9,989 bases of DNA, taken from the NCBI GenBank assembly GCA_008501785.1, contig QQUD01000715.1, positions 1 to 9,989 of the forward strand. The letters are read 5' to 3'. The DNA is from Chloroflexota bacterium (GTDB taxonomy: Bacteria; Chloroflexota; Anaerolineae; Promineifilales; Promineifilaceae). The stretch's first letter is position 1. Each line of letters begins with the position of its first letter. Made by a program: the position numbers and the translations under genes. Positions 5,775 through 9,989 of this stretch are shown here, piece by piece. The notes below the pieces were generated by a model. The model was not told the DNA's origin, did not search any database, and saw only the letters and a list, made by a program, of their open reading frames with translations.

Positions 5775-6794
5775 ATGAAACGGCGACCAACCATTATTGA
5801 TGTAGCACGAGCCGCAGGAGTTTCTAAAACCACCGTTTCCCGCGTTGTTGGCAGCGAAGCTGATAAGGTGCGTGAGGAAACTCGTCAGCGTGTGCTCGAT
5901 GCAATTGAAGAACTTGGTTACACGCACAACGCCGTCGCCAGCAGCTTGCGCACAGACCGCACCAACATCATCATGTTGGCAATCCCTGACATCACTAACC
6001 CGTTTTGGCCTGCGGTTGCACGTGGCGTACAGGACGTTATGGACCAGGAAGGGTATGCTGTCGTGTTTGCCAACAGCGATTGGGACAGCGAGCGTGAAGA
6101 GATGTTTTTGGAGATGGCGCGGCGCAATCGGTTTGATGCAATTCTTATCAACCCGGTGCAAGTAAAAAACGATGCACTGAAAGCGCTGCACCTGCCTACC
6201 GTGCTCATTGGCTCCCATGAAGATTACCCCGATTTTGACAGCGTAGGGTCAGATAGTTATGGGGCAACTCGACTAGCACTGACACACCTTTATGATTTGG
6301 GGCATCGACAGATTGGGTTGATTCGTGGACAGCGGCAAAGTCGTTTGGGCTATTCGCGGTTGCGTGGGTATCAAGATTTTCTTGAAGAAAAAGGAATCCC
6401 CCTTGATCAAAGACTGATTGCAACGGTTCCGTTTGACGAGGAGGGGGGGCGGTTGGCTTTTCAGCAGTTGGTGGCCGTGGACCAGCCGCCAACGGCCGTT
6501 TTTGCCAGCAACGACATTCTCGCAATTGGGGCGCTGCAGGGCGCTCACGAAGCTGGGTTAACGGTTCCTGATGATTTGTCGATTATTGGCATGGACGATA
6601 TTTACGCGGCTTCAACGACGATGCCGCCATTGACCACGGTGGCGAAGCCACAATATGAAATTGGACAACGAGCGGCGCTGTTTTTGGTAGATCGGCTGGT
6701 GGAAAAACGGCCGTTTTCACCCTCGCGCCGTCATTTATTCAAATGTACCTTACATGAACGCGGCTCAACGAGCTGTCCTAGATTTCTAGATTAA
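5775..6794 (+). CDS. LacI-family transcriptional repressor of the sugar-uptake operon
   Basis: A 339-residue LacI/GalR-type regulator. The N-terminal HTH (about 5-26, IIDVARAAGVSKTTVSRVV) and hinge helix (about 51-60, HNAVASSLRT, L58 being the minor-groove leucine) precede a periplasmic-binding-protein-like effector domain (about 63-330). That domain contains IIMLAIPDITNPFWPAVARG, a GSD.YGA segment, FASNDILAIGAL and LSIIGMDDI, all typical of the family. ATG at 5775 is preceded by AGGAG at 8-base spacing. Both its own promoter and the promoter of the next operon carry the same palindrome, so it very probably represses both until a sugar-like inducer binds. The inducer cannot be read from sequence. 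Two ACGGCCGT palindromes lie in its coding region (6491, 6716). Confidence 0.96.
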   Translation: MKRRPTIIDVARAAGVSKTTVSRVVGSEADKVREETRQRVLDAIEELGYTHNAVASSLRTDRTNIIMLAIPDITNPFWPAVARGVQDVMDQEGYAVVFANSDWDSEREEMFLEMARRNRFDAILINPVQVKNDALKALHLPTVLIGSHEDYPDFDSVGSDSYGATRLALTHLYDLGHRQIGLIRGQRQSRLGYSRLRGYQDFLEEKGIPLDQRLIATVPFDEEGGRLAFQQLVAVDQPPTAVFASNDILAIGALQGAHEAGLTVPDDLSIIGMDDIYAASTTMPPLTTVAKPQYEIGQRAALFLVDRLVEKRPFSPSRRHLFKCTLHERGSTSCPRFLD

Positions 6795-6797
6795 TTG

Positions 6798-6826
6798 AAG
6801 GGATAACATCAAAAACTCCCTTTTTT
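6798..6826 (+). terminator. Possible intrinsic terminator of the LacI-family gene
   Basis: A 6-bp stem AAGGGA / TCCCTT (6798-6803, 6817-6822) with a 13-base loop runs into six Ts. The stem is short, so termination may be partial. It abuts the -35 of the next promoter. Confidence 0.45.
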
Positions 6827-6828
6827 GT

Positions 6829-6856
6829 TTGACACAAATGGGAACGTTCCCATCAT
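6829..6856 (+). promoter_or_regulatory. Promoter of the glycohydrolase/ABC sugar operon with operator O2 inside
   Basis: A perfect -35 TTGACA (6829-6834), 16-bp spacer and -10 CATCAT (6851-6856) flank the operator ATGGGAACGTTCCCAT (6838-6853). The operator occupies almost the whole spacer, so repressor binding would exclude RNA polymerase. The -10 is weak (4 of 6). Confidence 0.7.
6838..6853. promoter_or_regulatory. LacI-family operator O2
   Basis: This 16-bp perfect palindrome is identical to the core of O1 at 5738-5753, 1.1 kb away. Two such sites could also support looping by a tetrameric repressor, though many LacI homologues are dimers. Confidence 0.88.
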
Positions 6857-6872
6857 CGAGAGACATACAAAA

Positions 6873-6902
6873 TTGTCATTCCCGCCTGCGCGGGAATGAC
6901 AA
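6873..6902. repeat. Strong hairpin / REP-like element in the operon leader
   Basis: Perfect 13-base arms TTGTCATTCCCGC / GCGGGAATGACAA surround a CTGC loop. The ATTCCC..GGGAAT core resembles dispersed palindromic elements such as the Neisseria dRS3 type and REP-like sequences (resemblance only). It lies between the operator-promoter and the ribosome-binding site, so it will be in the 5' leader of the mRNA. Confidence 0.75.
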
Positions 6903-6921
6903 ACCAGGAAAGGAAAGATCA

Positions 6922-7914
6922 ATGATTACAAGAGCAGAACTAGCACAAAACTCACAGCTTTGCCGAGATCGCGCCACAGGCTGTTTTGTCGGATTGGCCG
7001 TTGGTGATGCCTTTGGCGACATCGGGCGCAGCGATCCATACCGGCAGCGCTATGGCATTGTCACAAATTTATACGAAGGAGCTAAAAGCACTGACGACAC
7101 CGAATTTGCTGTACTCACCGCGCAAACGCTGCTTGATTGTGATGGTGAGCTGACCCCAGAGACTTTACTCGCATCCTGGCAGCGCTACATTTTAGACCAG
7201 GGTGGGTTGTTTGATCGCGGTGGACGGCCGCTTTACGGTGCAGTTGAAAATTTACGTCGCGGTCTTTTACCGCCGCGTTCCGGGCAAGACAATGTGCTCC
7301 ACTACGATGATGGGGCGGCGATGCGAATCGCGCCGATTGGTATTTTGTGTGCTGGCGATCCGGAGCGAGCCGCAGCGATGGCCGAAATTGAATCGCAAAT
7401 TAGCCATCACCGGGATGGCATTTGGGCAGCCCAAGCTGTTGCTGCCAGCGTTGCTGTGGCGATGGTGGGCGGCACGACTGACGAAATTATTGCGGCGGGT
7501 TTGGCGCAAATTCCAAACGATAGCTGGCTGGGCCACACCATGCAGCGAGCAATGGACATCTGCGACAAAGCTGGCACCATGGAAGATGCGTGGGAAGGGC
7601 TGCACACTGAGTTGTGGACCCCGGTTCATGCGGCCAGCCCAGAAGCGATTCCCCAAATTTACGGCGTGTTCCGCATGACGGATGGCGATTTCCGGAAGGG
7701 AATGTTCTGGGGCGGCAACTTTGGGCGTGATGCAGACACGATTGCGGCGGTGATTGGCGCGATGGCTGGCGCAAAACAAGGCATGGATGTGATTCCGGCC
7801 GATTGGGTGGAAAAAGTACGCTCTCCGGCAGGCGTCTGCCTCAAGTTTTCCGCGAACAAGGATGTGGTCACGCTGGCGGAACAGTTGACAGACATGATTG
7901 TTGGGAAGGATTAA
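6922..7914 (+). CDS. ADP-ribosylglycohydrolase-family (DraG/ARH) enzyme
   Basis: A 330-residue protein of the binuclear-metal DraG/ARH fold, whose members cleave N- or O-glycosidic bonds of ADP-ribosylated molecules. Key motifs are GCFVGLAVGDAFG (20-32), the metal-binding STDDTEFA (56-63, D58/D59), DDGAAMRIAPIG (129-140) and the C-terminal metal motif GGNFGRDADTIA (264-275, D270/D272/T273). All expected metal ligands are present, so it should be active. There is no signal peptide. ATG at 6922 has GGAAAGGAAAG just upstream; the longer frame from TTG 6829 would translate the promoter and hairpin and is rejected. It is the first gene of the LacI-regulated operon, three bases before the first permease. 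A role on an imported glycoside or nucleoside-like compound is therefore more likely than regulatory de-ADP-ribosylation (inference). Confidence 0.92.
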   Translation: MITRAELAQNSQLCRDRATGCFVGLAVGDAFGDIGRSDPYRQRYGIVTNLYEGAKSTDDTEFAVLTAQTLLDCDGELTPETLLASWQRYILDQGGLFDRGGRPLYGAVENLRRGLLPPRSGQDNVLHYDDGAAMRIAPIGILCAGDPERAAAMAEIESQISHHRDGIWAAQAVAASVAVAMVGGTTDEIIAAGLAQIPNDSWLGHTMQRAMDICDKAGTMEDAWEGLHTELWTPVHAASPEAIPQIYGVFRMTDGDFRKGMFWGGNFGRDADTIAAVIGAMAGAKQGMDVIPADWVEKVRSPAGVCLKFSANKDVVTLAEQLTDMIVGKD

Positions 7915-7917
7915 GGG

Positions 7918-8838
7918 ATGGGAAAACTATTTAAATCGTGGCGACAGATGAGTCCCAGTCGGCGACGTGAAGCGATTGCTGGTTATCTCTTTATTTCGCC
8001 GTGGATGGTTGGCTTTGTCCTGTTTATTGCGGGGCCGATGCTGGCTTCGTTTGTGATGAGTTTTACCCGCTGGAACATCGTTAGCGATCCACGATGGGTG
8101 GGGCTGGCGAATTACGAGCGCATTTTGACAACGGATGCTGACTTTTGGCAAGCGTTGAAGGTGACTTTTACTTACTCTGCCATATATTTGCCAGTTTCTA
8201 CCGTGATTGGTTTGGGAATGGCGATGGCGCTCAATGTGAAATTGCCGGGTGTTGGTATTTTTCGCACGCTGCTGTATTTGCCATACGTTGTACCCAGCAT
8301 TGCGGCGACTCTGGTTTGGGTGTGGGTGCTGAATCAACGGTTTGGGCTGCTGAATACGATTTTGAGCTACGTGGGCATTGAGGGTCCAAACTGGTTTGGC
8401 GATCCGAGCACGGCGCTGTATGGCATTGTGATGATTGGCGTGTGGGGTGTGGGTGGCAGCGCGGTGATTTATCTGGCGGGGCTGCAAAACATTCCCGAGC
8501 ATCTGTATGAAGCGGCGGTGGTGGATGGTGCAAATGGGTGGCAAAAATTTCGGCACGTGACGATTCCGATGCTCAGTCCGACGATTTTTTATCAACTGGT
8601 GATTGGCTTGATTGGCGTGTTTCAGACGTTTACAGCGTCTTATGTGGCCACGGCGGGTGGTCCATTGAAGGCGACGTTTTTCTACATGCTGTACATCTAT
8701 AACAAGGCGTGGCAGTCACTGCGGATGGGGTATGCGTCAGCGCTGGCCTGGATTTTGTTTGTGATCATTATGCTGATTACGGTGCTGGTTTTCCGCAGCT
8801 CGCCGATGTGGGTGCATTATGAGGCGGAACGGAGTTAG
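7918..8838 (+). CDS. CUT1-family ABC sugar transporter permease, MalF/UgpA-like
   Basis: One of two inner-membrane subunits forming the translocation channel of a carbohydrate importer. The 306 residues are typical for the short (UgpA-like) form. About six membrane segments lie near 22-46, 83-105, 115-137, 166-188, 222-243 and 273-292. The cytoplasmic EAA loop EAAVVDGANGWQKFRHVTIP (198-217) has the invariant E198-A-A, D203-G-A and P217 that dock on the ATPase. It starts three bases after the glycohydrolase stop and is followed two bases later by the second permease, so the three are one transcript. No ATPase gene is visible in the operon here; it may lie further right or be a shared MsmX/MalK-type ATPase elsewhere. 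The substrate is unassigned. Confidence 0.96.
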   Translation: MGKLFKSWRQMSPSRRREAIAGYLFISPWMVGFVLFIAGPMLASFVMSFTRWNIVSDPRWVGLANYERILTTDADFWQALKVTFTYSAIYLPVSTVIGLGMAMALNVKLPGVGIFRTLLYLPYVVPSIAATLVWVWVLNQRFGLLNTILSYVGIEGPNWFGDPSTALYGIVMIGVWGVGGSAVIYLAGLQNIPEHLYEAAVVDGANGWQKFRHVTIPMLSPTIFYQLVIGLIGVFQTFTASYVATAGGPLKATFFYMLYIYNKAWQSLRMGYASALAWILFVIIMLITVLVFRSSPMWVHYEAERS

Positions 8839-8840
8839 TT

Positions 8841-9698
8841 ATGAGATTGAATGCTAGGAATGGAAACGGCCGTTTTCGCAAATTACTCACCAACACACGC
8901 GACTACACGATTTTATTTATCTTCGGCATTGTCTTTTTAGTGCCGTTTTACTGGATGTTTGCCACGGCACTGAAATCAGACATTCAGCTATTTCAAGTGC
9001 CGCCCACGTGGGTACCGAATCCGCCCATTTGGGAAAACTTTGTGCAGGTGTTTCGAGAAGTGCCGTTTGGTCGATTTATTCAGAATTCGGCCGTGTTGGT
9101 GGCATGGAATGTGGTCGGACAGGTAATTTCTACGACGCTGATTGCGTATGGGTTTGCGCGGCTGCGGTTTCCTGGGCGAAACGTGCTGTTTTTGATTGTG
9201 CTGGCAACGTTGATGGTGCCGAAACAGGTCACGCTGGTGCCACAATTCATCTTGTTTGCCAAGCTGGGATGGGTGAACACCTACCTGCCGCTGATTTTAC
9301 CTGCGTTTACTGGCAGTCCTTTCCTCATTTTTCTGATGCGGCAATACATGATGACGATTCCGCTGGACCTGGATGAAGCTGCCACGATTGATGGCGCGAC
9401 GCGCATGCAAATTTTGCGCCATGTGATCATCCCGATGTCGATTCCGGCGATTGTGCTGGTGGGCGTGTTTACGTTTACCGACGTGTGGAATGACTTTATG
9501 GGGCCGCTGATTTATTTGAATGATCCCGAAAAGTTCACGGTTTCACTTGGTTTGAGCTTTTTTCAGGGCGCAAAAGAAACAAGCTGGCATTTGCTAATGG
9601 CTGGCTCACTGATGTCCATGATTCCCCCAATGATCCTCTTTTTCCTGGCGCAGAAACGGCTGTTAGGCGGTTTGGCTGCAGCTGGGATCAAGGGGTAA
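8841..9698 (+). CDS. CUT1-family ABC sugar transporter permease, MalG/UgpE-like
   Basis: The partner permease of the previous gene, 285 residues as usual for MalG/UgpE. Membrane segments lie near 22-44, 83-106, 113-136, 146-166, 200-218 and 251-270. The early LVPFYWMFATALKSD (33-47) and the EAA loop LDEAATIDGATRMQILRHVIIP (E179, D184-G-A, P198) are hallmarks. The C-terminal LAQKRLLGGLAAAGIKG matches the common ...GGLTAGAVKG ending of this family. ATG at 8841 is preceded by GGAG seven bases upstream, inside the end of the previous gene. An ACGGCCGT palindrome sits inside codons 8-12 (NGNGR). Confidence 0.96.
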   Translation: MRLNARNGNGRFRKLLTNTRDYTILFIFGIVFLVPFYWMFATALKSDIQLFQVPPTWVPNPPIWENFVQVFREVPFGRFIQNSAVLVAWNVVGQVISTTLIAYGFARLRFPGRNVLFLIVLATLMVPKQVTLVPQFILFAKLGWVNTYLPLILPAFTGSPFLIFLMRQYMMTIPLDLDEAATIDGATRMQILRHVIIPMSIPAIVLVGVFTFTDVWNDFMGPLIYLNDPEKFTVSLGLSFFQGAKETSWHLLMAGSLMSMIPPMILFFLAQKRLLGGLAAAGIKG

Positions 9699-9734
9699 CA
9701 AATGAAATGTAGCATAAATTGGCGAGAAAAGAAT

Positions 9735-9810
9735 TTAGGACGCAGATTTTCATGATGAACGCTGATAGAAATTCTTCACCAGCGTTTATCTGCGTTCATC
9801 AGCGTCCTAA
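9735..9810. repeat. Imperfect inverted/periodic repeat element between permease and downstream gene
   Basis: The right arm GCGTTCATCAGCGTCCTAA (9792-9810) is fully complementary to TTAGGACGC (9735-9743) plus TGATGAACGC (9753-9762), with a 9-base bulge on the left arm. The right side is also a 10-base periodic repeat (AGCGTTTATC, TGCGTTCATC, AGCGTCC). AACGCTG / CAGCGTT gives an alternative pairing. It resembles a dispersed intergenic repeat and may act as an mRNA hairpin adjusting expression of the downstream gene relative to the permeases. Confidence 0.65.
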
Positions 9811-9829
9811 GAAGAGGTGAAATTATTTT

Positions 9830-9901
9830 ATGAATCAGACCTATTTTCAAAAAACAGGTATTGGCGTAATTACAAATTCAAAAGGAGATTGCAAGAAATG
9901 A
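9830..9901 (+). CDS. Possible 23-codon leader ORF overlapping the next start (ATGA)
   Basis: An ATG at 9830, preceded by AGAGGTGA at about 9-base spacing, opens 23 codons that begin MNQTYFQKTG and end GDCKK. They stop at TGA 9899-9901, overlapping the next ATG. The peptide has no recognisable domain. Translation could couple the downstream gene to the repeat region, or the ORF may be fortuitous; its length gives no statistical support. Confidence 0.3.
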   Translation: MNQTYFQKTGIGVITNSKGDCKK

Positions 9902-9989
9902 ACGCCTCAAAATGGTTGACTTTGTTTTTGGTGATGACGGTTTTGTTAACGTTGACGGTTGGCTGGACTGCTGAACCGGAGATTGTGGA
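9898..9989 (+). CDS. Exported protein, N-terminus only; probably the sugar-binding lipoprotein/protein of the ABC importer
   Basis: Only about 30 residues are in the window. They begin MNASKWLTLFLVMTVLLTLT, a short positive N-region and a hydrophobic core typical of a signal peptide, followed by GWTAEPEIV. A strong AAAGGAG (9881-9887) lies ten bases before the ATG. The position directly after two CUT1 permeases makes a substrate-binding protein the best guess. No Cys lipobox is visible in the part present, which suggests a non-lipidated form, or cleavage further along. The mature domain lies to the right and is needed for assignment. Confidence 0.7.
   Translation, partial: MNASKWLTLFLVMTVLLTLTVGWTAEPEIV

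Larger units (their letters stand above)
525..8874. repeat. Iterated palindrome ACGGCCGT / AACGGCCGTT dispersed through the window
   Basis: Perfect ACGGCCGT begins at 526, 1876, 2218, 3309, 3975, 5277, 5608, 6492, 6717 and 8866. Six of these (3975, 2218, 5608, 6492, 6717, 8866) are the 10-mer AACGGCCGTT. Many flanks extend it towards GGAAAACGGCCGTTTTC. Copies lie in genes of both strands, in different reading frames, and in intergenic DNA. The intervening sequence is not part of the repeat. Confidence 0.9.

Noticed and set aside
6829..6921. N-terminal extension of the glycohydrolase from TTG 6829
   Set aside because: This stretch is the -35, operator and hairpin; ATG 6922 has a purine-rich ribosome-binding site and begins just before the conserved domain.
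7927..8595. 222-codon antisense frame across the first permease
   Set aside because: Its His/Arg/Asn-rich composition mirrors the sense membrane-protein codons; there is no domain or ribosome-binding site.
9702..9755. 17-codon ORF after the second permease
   Set aside because: It is too short, runs into the repeat element and has only a chance-level ribosome-binding site.

Overview
The window looks like chromosomal DNA from an environmental bacterium, most likely Chloroflexota (Anaerolineae-like). That guess rests on three things: a CUT1 sugar-uptake operon under a LacI regulator, several Crp/Fnr-family regulators without cofactor cassettes, and moderate GC with AT-rich, well-formed promoters. 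It is an inference, since no rRNA or marker gene is present. No tRNA, rRNA, CRISPR array, transposase or phage gene is visible. No gene-free stretch exceeds 300 bases.

Left part (1-1140, minus strand): a two-gene operon of a PIG-L/LmbE-type deacetylase and the start of an ABC-transporter ATPase, which runs off the left edge. The two overlap by ATGA. Upstream is a well-spaced promoter with an FNR-like box centred near -40.

Central part (1146-5602): a module is present twice. Each copy is a polytopic membrane protein of unknown function (minus strand) transcribed divergently from a Crp/Fnr-type regulator (plus strand). The two membrane proteins are clear paralogues, and so are the regulators. 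The second copy carries an extra regulator five bases downstream, giving membrane protein 1 / Crp1, then membrane protein 2 / Crp2-Crp3. The sensor domains lack the cAMP-binding cassette and FNR-type iron-sulfur cysteines. The divergent intergenic regions carry palindromes: a CRP-like one in copy 1 and an FNR-like box in copy 2. The copy 2 box is identical over 17 bp to the one upstream of the deacetylase operon, so the central regulators may control that operon. This duplicated regulator/membrane-protein cassette is the best candidate for an undescribed system.

Right part (5603-9989, plus strand): a LacI-family repressor gene, then an operon of an ADP-ribosylglycohydrolase-family enzyme, two CUT1 sugar permeases and the start of a secreted protein, presumably the substrate-binding protein. 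The repressor gene and the operon each have a promoter carrying the same perfect palindromic operator. This indicates a local, autoregulated sugar or glycoside uptake regulon in which the glycohydrolase probably acts on the imported compound or a derivative.

Across the whole window the palindrome ACGGCCGT occurs ten times, six of them as AACGGCCGTT. It lies in coding and non-coding DNA and in different reading frames, like the highly iterated palindrome HIP1 of cyanobacteria.
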